Shown here piece after piece: positions 7,626 through 15,411 of a stretch of 17,568 nt of DNA. The notes below the pieces were generated by a model that saw only the letters and a list, made by a program, of their open reading frames with translations, was not told the origin of the DNA and searched no databases. This stretch comes from JACCXJ01 sp052387115. Its GTDB lineage: Bacteria; Pseudomonadota; Gammaproteobacteria; JACCXJ01. The stretch is from NCBI GenBank assembly GCA_052387115.1, contig JBQTJM010000003.1, forward strand, positions 1-17,568. The letters run 5' to 3'. Made by a program: the position numbers and the translations under genes. Each line of letters begins with the position of its first letter. The first letter of the stretch is position 1.

Positions 7626-7967
7626 GTTGTGTCTCGGTTTCGATTAAAACGCTCAACCCCGCACCGGACGCAGCCGCGGGTTCGGATCCCGATCACGAGC
7701 CGGTTTCCCTTGTACCCACCGCGAGGCGGGCGTAGATCCGCGCCGGCCGCGACAGGACGGGTCGGCCGCGCGGGACAATTGCTGGGGTGCGCGGTCCACA
7801 GAGCGTTGACGGCATCCCGGCACGCCCGCGGTAGGCAATATCGGTGCCCAAAGGCATCGTTGGGCCCAACTTCTTGGGGAGCGGCAAACGGTGGGAGGTC
7901 CAACGGGACGCCCCTTCCGCCGCGCCGCTCGCGGCCGACGACGCCTGCCGCAGGTGACAGCCCGCCG
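7626..7967. other. Non-coding gap between the beta-barrel and sulfotransferase genes
   Basis: No convincing gene is seen in 342 bases; the reading frames crossing it are extensions of shadow frames of the neighbouring gene. It contains a perfect 12-base palindrome GTTGGGCCCAAC at 7860-7871. The size of the gap argues that the sulfotransferase may have its own promoter, but I see no strong -35/-10 pair in front of it. Confidence 0.5.
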
Positions 7968-9287
7968 TCAGCGGGAGATGGCGTACCGGTCGAAACTGTA
8001 TACCAGCCCGATGATCCCGGCGCTGCTCTCGGCGGTATTATCCAGACCACCTTCCGGATCTGTCCTTCGATAACGGTACGAGATGTCCAAGGCCAACTGC
8101 CGGGAGAACTGCCAGCGCAGCCTGGGCTGGATCTGCACATAGCTGCGGTCGTCACTGCTGTCGTCCTCGTCGATGGCGTCCGTTTTAAATGCCTCACCTG
8201 CAAGAGAAAAGAACCATCGATCCGGGACGATGACGGTATCCCAGAGCACGTCGAGCGCGGTGCCGCGACGGGCAAAGCCGAAGCCGCCGCCACCGACATC
8301 GCGTTGGAAGAAGGCGGTCACGCTGCCGGTGCGCAGCTCTTTCTCCACCGTCAAATACACCGCGAAGGTGGCGTCGTCCCCGGAATCGCCTTGGGGGTTT
8401 TCGGCGGTGGCCTCGTCCTCGAAAGTCGTATAGGTCGCCCCGAGCAGCAGTTCCGCGTCGAACGTCTCCGAGAAACTGTGGCCGAGGCCTCCGAGCACGC
8501 TGCCCTGGTCGAACACGGATGCGTCGGAATCGAAATGCGCATAATCCACGCGCCCGATGAGCGTGTCGATGGGCGTCAACTGGTAGGCCAGTTCGCCGAG
8601 CACCGTGTTCACCGTGCTGTCTTCGAGATCCGACCCTGGGACGTCTTCGAATGTCGTCGAGCTGAAGCGATAGCCGAGCTCGAGGTTGAGCTTTGGCGTC
8701 AGCACATGAGTCAGAGTAGGCCGGAACCTCACCCTGGTCCTCCCTACCTCCTGGCGCACCCGACCCCTTACGTCGAAATCAGTGTCTGTAGGCGGGTCTT
8801 CCACATCTACCCCGGGATCGACGCTCGAGGGGTCGACGATCGAAGTGTTGAGCGTCGAATCCTGGCGCCATTCCACGTCCACGTCCCAGAGGTCGCGCGG
8901 CGTCGTGTAGATCGTGTTCAGCCGCATGAACCCGTTGGTGCGATCGAGCTCGTCGTCGTCCGCCTGGATGATCTCGGCGCGCGCGATCCCCAAGGTGTCG
9001 ACCGCCGGCGTTCGGACCCCGAACAAGAGTGCGGGAAAGTACCGCTGGGTCGTCACGGTTTTTGGATTGATCGGGTCCAGGCGGCGGTTGTCATCGTAGT
9101 CCAGCGCAGCGCTGACGGTGGGGCGCACGAAATACTCCGCCGCGTCCGTCAGCGAAGACCAGGCGAGCAGCACGGCGAGGCCGGGAAACGCCGGGCGGGC
9201 AACCCTCCTGAGGCCCACCGCCCACCACCCGGCCCGCGGCCCGGTACCGTCCGTGTCTGCGCGGCTTGCACTGGCTCGGCGCATCAT
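7968..9287 (-). CDS. Outer-membrane beta-barrel protein, probably exopolysaccharide-locus associated
   Basis: The 439-residue protein has an N-terminal basic stretch and a hydrophobic signal segment (RPAFPGLAVLLAWSSLTDAAEYF; cleavage probably after DAA). The rest alternates short amphipathic strands and acidic turns, for example LNLELGYRFSSTTFED, IDTLIGRVDYAHFDSD and DAELLLGATYTTFEDE, as expected of an outer-membrane barrel. It ends LVYSFDRYAISR, with an aromatic close to but not at the C-terminus. It lies directly downstream of the Wza-like gene on the same strand. Proteins of this type accompany export genes in exosortase/PEP-CTERM-type polysaccharide loci, which is the basis for the suggested role. 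The start is uncertain: tandem ATG codons occur at 9287 and 9284, and a GTG at 9344 would add 19 residues; none has a clear ribosome binding site. I do not recognise a specific named protein. Confidence 0.75.
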   Translation of the reverse strand: MMRRASASRADTDGTGPRAGWWAVGLRRVARPAFPGLAVLLAWSSLTDAAEYFVRPTVSAALDYDDNRRLDPINPKTVTTQRYFPALLFGVRTPAVDTLGIARAEIIQADDDELDRTNGFMRLNTIYTTPRDLWDVDVEWRQDSTLNTSIVDPSSVDPGVDVEDPPTDTDFDVRGRVRQEVGRTRVRFRPTLTHVLTPKLNLELGYRFSSTTFEDVPGSDLEDSTVNTVLGELAYQLTPIDTLIGRVDYAHFDSDASVFDQGSVLGGLGHSFSETFDAELLLGATYTTFEDEATAENPQGDSGDDATFAVYLTVEKELRTGSVTAFFQRDVGGGGFGFARRGTALDVLWDTVIVPDRWFFSLAGEAFKTDAIDEDDSSDDRSYVQIQPRLRWQFSRQLALDISYRYRRTDPEGGLDNTAESSAGIIGLVYSFDRYAISR

Positions 9288-9455
9288 CGGTTCGCGGGGC
9301 AAGCCTAGGCACACCTGCAATCGGCGCCGCCGGGCGATCGACACGCGCGTCGCGCCCGAGCGCGCGGGTGACGGCCCACCCGTACACCGTGCATCATCGC
9401 TGCAGGGCCGCCCTTGTGATCGACAACGTGGGTGGATCGGCCGGCCGCTGGCCGC

Positions 9456-10091
9456 TCAGGGGACCACGACGACATCGCCGCCCTTCAAGAAGATGTTCTG
9501 CTCCAGGCCACGGCCTTTCTTGACTTCGGCGTACTCGAACGGGAATACCTGCTCCTCAGTACCCTGGCGTCGCAAGATCTTGATGCTGTTCTCGGCCGCG
9601 AACGGTGTCAGCCCCTCGGCCAAGGTCAATGCCTGCACCACGTCCACATAGCGACCGATGACGTAAGCCCCGGGTTTCTTGACCTGCCCGATCACATAGA
9701 TCTTGTTGCCACCGATCTCCTTCACGGTCACCGTGACCACCGGGTCCGGGATATAGCGTTCGATCTTCGCGGTGATGTCGCGCTGGACCTGCTCGGGAGT
9801 CCGGCCTTCGGCCGCTACATCCCCGGCCAGCGGAAAGGAGAGCTTGCCGTCGGGCCGGACGATCACTTCCTGTTCCAGGCCCTCTTCTTTCCACACCGAT
9901 ATCACCACGACGTCTTCGGGCCCGATCAGGTAGTCGGTCGGCGGCGCCAGCGAGCCGGCGGGTCCGCCGGCCAGAGAATCGCCTTCGAACCACGCGCAGG
10001 CCCCAAGCGACAACGGGAGTAACACCCCGGCCATGAGCGCCCTCAGGGCCTGCCGAGGGCATCTCGTTTCACTGCTGCGATCATTGATCAT
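9456..10091 (-). CDS. Polysaccharide export lipoprotein (Wza-like, periplasmic/outer membrane)
   Basis: Proteins of this family form the outer-membrane export channel for capsule or exopolysaccharide. The 211-residue product has a lipoprotein signal peptide with lipobox LGAC, lipidated at Cys32. The polysaccharide export domain begins DYLIGPEDVVVISVW near residue 54 and includes VIVRPDGKLSFPLAGDVAAEG and IPDPVVTVTVKE. An SLBB-type beta-grasp domain follows (IYVIGQVKKPGAYVIG ... LAEGLTPFAAENSIKILR) and the protein ends FLKGGDVVVVP. It is shorter than E. coli Wza and has a single SLBB repeat and no C-terminal transmembrane helix, like the forms in exosortase-associated loci. ATG at 10091 is chosen over an in-frame start 14 codons upstream because GGGGAGA precedes it at good spacing. 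Polymerase, chain-length and glycosyltransferase genes are not in the window. Confidence 0.9.
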   Translation of the reverse strand: MINDRSSETRCPRQALRALMAGVLLPLSLGACAWFEGDSLAGGPAGSLAPPTDYLIGPEDVVVISVWKEEGLEQEVIVRPDGKLSFPLAGDVAAEGRTPEQVQRDITAKIERYIPDPVVTVTVKEIGGNKIYVIGQVKKPGAYVIGRYVDVVQALTLAEGLTPFAAENSIKILRRQGTEEQVFPFEYAEVKKGRGLEQNIFLKGGDVVVVP

Positions 10092-10145
10092 GTAAATTCT
10101 CCCCGACCCGCAAAGATAGGTGAGCTTAGGCACGTATCTTCCGGC

Positions 10146-10173
10146 ATTATAAGCAATTCGCGCGTGAGCGCAA
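10146..10173 (-). promoter_or_regulatory. Candidate sigma70 promoter of the polysaccharide export genes
   Basis: On the minus strand a perfect TATAAT (plus positions 10146-10151) follows TTGCGC (10168-10173) at 16 bases. The predicted transcript would have a leader of roughly 45-50 bases before the ATG at 10091. The -35 is weak (three of six), the -10 is ideal, and the position is right. Confidence 0.55.
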
Positions 10174-10365
10174 GCGTCGCCCCGGAGGACCCCGCCAGCC
10201 CTCCCCGGTGCCAGGCGTTGCCACCATCCGGCCCTCGCGGTCCCCGTGGGCCGGCTCGCCGACCGCGGTCAACCGGTTCTCTTGGGCGCGGGAGCCGGTC
10301 ACACCGGGCCATACCGACGTACCGGGCATTCTGCCGCCTGCCGGGACGCATGGCAAACGGTCTAG

Positions 10366-10395
10366 ACCATAGGCTCTAGTAAACCATAGGCTCTA
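10366..10395. repeat. Direct repeat ACCATAGGCTCTA, two copies
   Basis: The 13-base unit occurs at 10366-10378 and 10383-10395, a 17-base period. The first copy overlaps the palindrome GGTCTAGACC. Each copy contains ATAGGCT, which is complementary to AGCCTAT in the tandem repeat at 10421-10455. Confidence 0.85.
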
Positions 10396-10420
10396 AGCTC
10401 GATGGTCGCGACTGGGGGCA

Positions 10421-10455
10421 CCTATCGCCTATCGCCTATAGCCTATAGCCTATCT
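10421..10455. repeat. Five tandem 7-base repeats upstream of glnE
   Basis: The units are CCTATCG, CCTATCG, CCTATAG, CCTATAG and CCTATCT. The array ends three bases before the GGAGGAGA ribosome binding site of glnE (10459-10466). Seven-base units can gain or lose copies by slippage; here this would change leader length and RNA pairing, not the coding frame, if the ATG at 10471 is the start. Confidence 0.85.
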
Positions 10456-10470
10456 TATGGAGGAGATCTC

Positions 10471-13254
10471 ATGACCCGGGCGGAGCCACCCCCCATACTG
10501 CACGCAGAGTCCGAACGCTATTGGGAGCAACTCCACCCGGCGCTGGGCCCGGGACCTGACCCGGTCCTGGGACAGGCGCTCCGGCAGGTGTGCGCCTGCA
10601 GTCCTTTCGTGGCGCGTCACTTCGCGCGTGATCACGGGCGTTTGATGGAGCTCCTCGCGAGCGGAGAGCTCGGGCGCCGGCTCACGGCGGCCGAGTACCG
10701 GGCACGGGCCGAGGCGGCGTCGGCGGACGCCGAAGATGAAGCCGCGCTCATGAGCCGCCTGCGCCGGTTGCGCCATCGGGAGCTGGTGCGCATCGCCTGG
10801 CGCGACATCCGGGGCGATGCCGGGCTCGCCGACACCATCGCCGAGCTGTCGGACTTCGCCGATGCGGTGCTGGCGGCGACGCTCGGTTGGCTGCACCGGG
10901 CTCAGGTGGCGGCCCTGGGAAGCCCGTGCGACAGCACCGGCGCTGCCCAGACGATGATCGTCCTCGCCATGGGCAAGCTGGGGGCACAAGAGCTCAATTT
11001 CTCCTCGGACATCGACCTGATCTTGTGCTACCCCGCGGACGGGGAGACCCGCGGGGGACCGCGCACCTTGTCCAACGAGGCCTTCTTCGAGCGCCAGGGG
11101 CAACGACTCATCCGGGCGCTTTCCGAGGTGACCGCCGACGGGTTCGTGTTCCGTGTCGACCTGCGGCTGCGCCCGTTCGGCGACGCCGGTCCGCTGGTGA
11201 TGAGCTTCGACGCGCTGGAGCGCTACTACGCGACCCACGGCCGCGACTGGGAACGCTATGCCCTCATCAAGGCGCGTCCCGCGGCCGGCGATGCCGCCGC
11301 CGGACAACGGCTGCTCGCGCGCCTCTTGCCGTTCGTATACCGTCGTTACCTCGACTTCGGGGCCATCGGGGCGTTGCGGGAGATGAAGCGGCTCATCGAC
11401 GAGGAGGTGAAACGCAAGGGGCTCGCGTCCAACATCAAACAGGGGCCCGGAGGGATCCGGGAGATCGAGTTCATCGGCCAGACCTTTCAGCTCATCCACG
11501 GGGGACGGCGGCCGATCCTCCGGGCCCGCCCGATCCTCGAGGTCCTCGAGCACCTGGCCGGGCTCGGCCACCTGCCGCCGGCGGCGGTCGCGGACCTGTC
11601 CGGCGCCTACGCGTTCTTGCGCACCACCGAGCACCGCCTCCAAGAGATCGACGATCGCCAGACCCAGGCCCTGCCGGAACGAGAGAAACCCCGCGCCCGG
11701 ATCGCCTATGGCATGGGGTATTCGGACTGGGCGGCGTTCCTCGCCGCGCTCGACGGTCATCGGGAACGGGTGCAGCATCACTTCAACCGCCTGGTGCTGC
11801 GCCCCGAAGCGCCGGATGGGGCCCCGTGGCAGCCTCGGCAGGGCACCGCAGAGCGCATCTCACACCTCGCGGGGCTCGGCTTCACCGATCCAGACCCCGC
11901 CCTCCGCGCATTGGATGCCCTCTATACCAGCGCCGCGGCGCGCCGCCTGACCCCGGTGGAGCGCGAGCGCCTGGATCGCCTGCTGCCCTCGCTGCTCGCC
12001 GCGACGGCCCGGCTACGCGAACCGGCGACCACCCTCGGGCGGGTGCTCGCCATCGTCGAGGCGATCGCCAAGCGCAGCGTCTACCTCATCCTCCTCGAGG
12101 AACACCCGGCCGCGCTCCGGCTATTGGTCGAGCTGTGCGCGGCAAGCCCCTGGATCGCGAGCTACCTGGCGCGCCAGCCCGTGTTGCTCGACGAGCTGAT
12201 CGACCCCCGGACCCTGTATGCGCCGCCGACCGCCGGCGAGCTCACGGCCGCGCTCGAGGCGCAGCTCTCGCACGTGTCGCCAGGCGATCTCGAACAGGAG
12301 ATGAACGCGCTCAGGCACTTCAAACACGCCCAGTTCCTGCGGGTCGCGGCGGCCGATCTGGCGGGCATCCTGGCGGTGCCTGCCGTCAGTGACCACCTCT
12401 CGGCGATCGCCGAAACGGTGTTGAAATCGGCGTTGACCCTCGCACAACGAGACCTGGAGCTGCGCTACGGTTCCGAGATCGCCGCGGGGGCGTTCGCAGT
12501 CGTCGCCTACGGCAAGCTCGGCGGCATCGAGCTCGGCTACGGTTCCGACCTCGACCTCGTATTCCTGTACGACGGGCCGGCCGCTCTGCAGGAGCGCTAC
12601 ACCCGGTTGGCGCAACGCATCATCCATCTCCTCGCCACCGTGACGCCGGCCGGAAAGGTCTTCGACGTCGACACCCGTCTGCGGCCGAGCGGTGCCGCTG
12701 GGCTCCTCGTGAGCAGCCTCGCGGCCTACGGCGAGTACCAGACGCGCGACGCCTGGACCTGGGAACACCAGGCCCTGGTGCGGGCACGGGCCGTGGGGGG
12801 TGACGGCCACGCCGTGCAGCGCTTCTCCTCGCTGCGCACAGAGACCCTCGTGCGCGTCCGCGACGGGGCCGAGCTACGGCGCGAAGTGCGCGAGATGCGC
12901 GCGCGCATGCGCGCAGAGCTCGAAAACCACACCGCCGGCGGCTTCGACCTCAAGCAGGGCGAGGGCGGGGTCACCGACATCGAGTTTTTGGTGCAATACG
13001 CCGTCTTGCGTTGGGCGGCCTCGCAGCCGGCGCTCGTCACGCACACCGACAACTGCCATCTCCTCGCCATCCTCGGGGACACCGGGGTATTGACACCCGA
13101 GGACGCCGCGGCCCTGACCGAGGCCTATTTCGCCTATCGCAAGCGACTCCACGCCCTGGCCTTGGAGGAGCGGCCGGCGCTGGTAGGTGAGCGGGAGCTC
13201 GAGCCCGAGCGCGCGCGGGTCGGGGCGCTCTGGCGGCGCCTTCTGGAAGGATAG
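10471..13254 (+). CDS. glnE: Glutamine synthetase adenylyltransferase / adenylyl-removing enzyme
   Basis: GlnE turns glutamine synthetase off by adenylylation and on again by phosphorolytic deadenylylation, in response to PII and glutamine. The 927 residues are close to the E. coli length of 946. Two nucleotidyltransferase domains are present. The N-terminal adenylyl-removing domain has LGAQELNFSSDIDLIL with Asp180 and Asp182; the C-terminal adenylyltransferase domain has KLGGIELGYGSDLDLVFLYD with Asp693 and Asp695. Associated blocks such as FRVDLRLRPFG, IKQGPGGIREIEFIGQ, FDVDTRLRPSG and KQGEGGVTDIEFLVQ appear in both halves as expected. ATG at 10471 has GGAGGAGA five bases ahead; an in-frame start 23 codons upstream would translate the tandem repeat and is unlikely. 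No neighbour is related in function. The leader repeats could affect expression. Confidence 0.96.
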   Translation: MTRAEPPPILHAESERYWEQLHPALGPGPDPVLGQALRQVCACSPFVARHFARDHGRLMELLASGELGRRLTAAEYRARAEAASADAEDEAALMSRLRRLRHRELVRIAWRDIRGDAGLADTIAELSDFADAVLAATLGWLHRAQVAALGSPCDSTGAAQTMIVLAMGKLGAQELNFSSDIDLILCYPADGETRGGPRTLSNEAFFERQGQRLIRALSEVTADGFVFRVDLRLRPFGDAGPLVMSFDALERYYATHGRDWERYALIKARPAAGDAAAGQRLLARLLPFVYRRYLDFGAIGALREMKRLIDEEVKRKGLASNIKQGPGGIREIEFIGQTFQLIHGGRRPILRARPILEVLEHLAGLGHLPPAAVADLSGAYAFLRTTEHRLQEIDDRQTQALPEREKPRARIAYGMGYSDWAAFLAALDGHRERVQHHFNRLVLRPEAPDGAPWQPRQGTAERISHLAGLGFTDPDPALRALDALYTSAAARRLTPVERERLDRLLPSLLAATARLREPATTLGRVLAIVEAIAKRSVYLILLEEHPAALRLLVELCAASPWIASYLARQPVLLDELIDPRTLYAPPTAGELTAALEAQLSHVSPGDLEQEMNALRHFKHAQFLRVAAADLAGILAVPAVSDHLSAIAETVLKSALTLAQRDLELRYGSEIAAGAFAVVAYGKLGGIELGYGSDLDLVFLYDGPAALQERYTRLAQRIIHLLATVTPAGKVFDVDTRLRPSGAAGLLVSSLAAYGEYQTRDAWTWEHQALVRARAVGGDGHAVQRFSSLRTETLVRVRDGAELRREVREMRARMRAELENHTAGGFDLKQGEGGVTDIEFLVQYAVLRWAASQPALVTHTDNCHLLAILGDTGVLTPEDAAALTEAYFAYRKRLHALALEERPALVGERELEPERARVGALWRRLLEG

Positions 13255-13431
13255 GCCCGTTTGTATTACCCAAGGGGCCGCTCGCTACCGTCTTTTCAGA
13301 AGCCATCTCTGCCCTTTACGCCCGGCCGATTTCGATGCTAGCCTGCGTTTTTCAGCACCAACCTATCGCGGTCGCCGATCCGCTCGGTCCGCGGGCGCGC
13401 CGCCGTCGCATCCTGGCCGCAGGGACACGCA

Positions 13432-13437
13432 TATAAT
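13432..13437 (+). promoter_or_regulatory. Perfect -10 box TATAAT seven bases before an ATG
   Basis: TATAAT at 13432-13437 is followed by the ATG at 13445. A start point about seven bases after the box would fall on or next to the A of the ATG, giving a leaderless mRNA. I see no good -35 at 16-18 bases and no Shine-Dalgarno sequence before the ATG. Confidence 0.45.
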
Positions 13438-13444
13438 CGGGACC

Positions 13445-15256
13445 ATGACTGAGCGCAAACACCGTTCCCCACCCTCTGCCGGTATCCTCGCCGTCTTCCG
13501 GGAGGAGCTGGCACGTAGCCCCGCCGGTATCGGACGCGCAGACCCCTCGCTCCGGCCCCGGTTTGTCGCGCATTACCAGAGGCTCGCCCGGCTCCCCCGC
13601 AAGGCGCGCCGCGCGCTGCAGAGGCAGTGGCGGCGCTCGCTCGCCGGTATTGCACTCTGGTGCGCCCTCGGCCAGGTACCGGCGGCGCTCGCGGCCCAGA
13701 TCGACGTCGGCGTCGGCTGTACCTTGGTCGATGCCATCACCGCCGCGAACCAGGACGCCGCGACCGGCGGCTGCCCGGCCGGCAGCGCGGCCGAGCCGGA
13801 CACCATCACCCTGCCCGTGGGGAGCAACCAGGCGCTCACCACCCCCATCGACGATAGCACCTATGGCACCTATGGCCCGACGGGCCTGCCGGTCGTCACT
13901 TCCGCGATCGTCATCGACGGCAATGGCAGCACCATCGGGCGCGTTCCGGAGACGCCCGAGTTTCGCATCCTCGCCATCGGTTCGAGCGGAGATCTGACCT
14001 TGCAAGAGACCACCGTCACGGGGGGCGCGATCCCCGCCGGATCGCCTAATGAAAACGGCGGCGGCATCATCAACTACGGCACCCTGGCGCTCACCGCCTG
14101 CACCGTCTCGGCTAATTCCGCCTATAACGGGGGCGGCGGTGTGCACAGCTTCGGCGTCTCGACCCTGACCCACAGCACCGTTTCATACAACACGGCGATG
14201 GTCAGCGGCGGTGTCTCCAACCACGGTGTATTGACACTCGCCAACAGCACTATCTCGGGTAACTTCGCCAACTCCCGCGGCGGTGGCGTGTTCAACAATG
14301 TTTACGCCATGATGACCGTCACCAACAGCACCATCTCGGGCAATTCGGCCTACTACCACGGTGGCGGCGTGTGGAACGCCGGCGCCCTGAGCCTGACCAA
14401 CGGCACCGTCTTGGGCAATTCCGCCGGCCACTACGGCTACGACGGCTATGTCGGCCAGGGCGGCGGCGTGCTCAACAGTTCCGGCACCCTGACCCTGGTC
14501 CAGACGCTGGTGTCGGGCAATTCGGCATCCTCGCGGGGTGCGGAGGTCTACCACTATTCCGGTGTGGCTTCCGCGGCGATCCTCGCCAATGGTTTCAACC
14601 TCTTCGGCCACGACGGTGATGCCGGCATCGGAGGCTTCGTGCCCGGTGTGACGGACATCGTGCCTGCGGTGCCCCTGACCGGCATCCTCGACCCGGCGCT
14701 CGCCGATAACGGCGGCCCCACCCAAACCCACACACTCGTGACCGGCAGCCCGGCCATCGACGCCGTCCCGGCGGCCTCCTGTGCCACGACCGGCGATCAA
14801 AGCGGCGTCATGCGACCCCAGGACGGCGACCGGGACACGGTCGCCGACTGCGACATCGGCGCCCTCGAGCCCCCGATACCGGCGCCAGGGCCGCCCGGGG
14901 CCACGCCCGCCAATCGAAATCCGCGGTTGCGCTGCAACCGGTCCGTGTGCCGGGTCCTCCTCAGGTGCGATCTGACGCAAGACTCGGGGACGCCGTGCAA
15001 TAGCGCGGTCAACATCTTCGTGCCCGCCGAACCCTCACGGCTCGATGGTGACCGGGCAGCGCCGAAGAGCATTCCGTTCGCCTCCGGCGTCGCCCAACTA
15101 GAGCCCGGTCAGATCGCAAACGTGCGGATCAGGCTCACCAAGCGGGGCAGGCGCATCGTTCGTACGACTACGCGAACAACCCTTCGCGGCCGGTTGCAGA
15201 TCGAGAACCCGGACGGAACCCACGAGACACGGATCAGGATCACACTCCGGCGCTAA
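13445..15256 (+). CDS. Secreted parallel beta-helix protein with choice-of-anchor Q motif
   Basis: No specific function is recognised. The 603-residue protein has a basic N-terminal region of about 64 residues, then a signal-like segment (SLAGIALWCALGQVPAALAA, about 65-84). The mature part starts with GCTLVDAITAANQDAATGGC (about 91-110), typical of secreted right-handed parallel beta-helix proteins. Four to five coils of about 25 residues follow (about 210-370), built around STISGN and GGGVxN, with a GTL or ALSL turn. The motif DNGGPTQTHTLVTGSPAIDA ... DQSGVMRPQDGDRD ... CDIGALE (421-475) is the choice-of-anchor Q signature. After a Pro-rich linker comes a 110-residue Cys- and Arg-rich domain (about 490-603) ending IRITLRR that I cannot place. 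ATG at 13445 has a perfect -10 box seven bases ahead and no ribosome binding site; an upstream in-frame start would overlap glnE. Possible roles are adhesion or binding a surface polysaccharide. Confidence 0.82.
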   Translation: MTERKHRSPPSAGILAVFREELARSPAGIGRADPSLRPRFVAHYQRLARLPRKARRALQRQWRRSLAGIALWCALGQVPAALAAQIDVGVGCTLVDAITAANQDAATGGCPAGSAAEPDTITLPVGSNQALTTPIDDSTYGTYGPTGLPVVTSAIVIDGNGSTIGRVPETPEFRILAIGSSGDLTLQETTVTGGAIPAGSPNENGGGIINYGTLALTACTVSANSAYNGGGGVHSFGVSTLTHSTVSYNTAMVSGGVSNHGVLTLANSTISGNFANSRGGGVFNNVYAMMTVTNSTISGNSAYYHGGGVWNAGALSLTNGTVLGNSAGHYGYDGYVGQGGGVLNSSGTLTLVQTLVSGNSASSRGAEVYHYSGVASAAILANGFNLFGHDGDAGIGGFVPGVTDIVPAVPLTGILDPALADNGGPTQTHTLVTGSPAIDAVPAASCATTGDQSGVMRPQDGDRDTVADCDIGALEPPIPAPGPPGATPANRNPRLRCNRSVCRVLLRCDLTQDSGTPCNSAVNIFVPAEPSRLDGDRAAPKSIPFASGVAQLEPGQIANVRIRLTKRGRRIVRTTTRTTLRGRLQIENPDGTHETRIRITLRR

Positions 15257-15411
15257 CGCCGCCCGGCCCCGACCCCTATCACGGAATCGCGCATCGAGGA
15301 GGCCTGGATTTGCCCACACCCGCGCGTTCGGGCCGGGGCAGGCATTCGGTCCCTGTGCCGGTCTCGACGCGATAAGAGCCGCGCTTCCCCCGGTTTCGAT
15401 CCCTGGTTTGC

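Larger units (their letters stand above)
10092..10470. other. Divergent intergenic region between the export gene and glnE
   Basis: These 379 bases separate two divergent genes. The left end holds the export promoter. The middle (about 10175-10350) shows no credible gene. The right end holds a GGTCTAGACC palindrome (10359-10368), a 13-base direct repeat and five 7-base tandem repeats, all just upstream of the glnE ribosome binding site. I did not find a clear glnE promoter. Confidence 0.6.

Noticed and set aside
7629..9308. A 559-codon plus-strand open frame opposite the beta-barrel gene
   Set aside because: The minus-strand reading has a signal peptide and regular beta-strand pattern and fits the export gene next to it. 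The plus-strand product is Arg/Pro-rich low-complexity sequence typical of a shadow frame.
10164..10379. A 71-codon plus-strand ORF upstream of glnE
   Set aside because: It is Pro/Arg-rich, lacks a ribosome binding site, starts inside the divergent export promoter and runs into the repeat region.
10421..10455. CRISPR array
   Set aside because: The units are only seven bases and directly adjacent, with no spacers and no cas genes.
10887..12392. A 501-codon plus-strand frame inside glnE, and a long antisense frame at 10450-11781
   Set aside because: Both are out of frame with glnE, whose motifs run unbroken across the whole region. Their products are Arg/Pro/Ala-rich with no domain signature.
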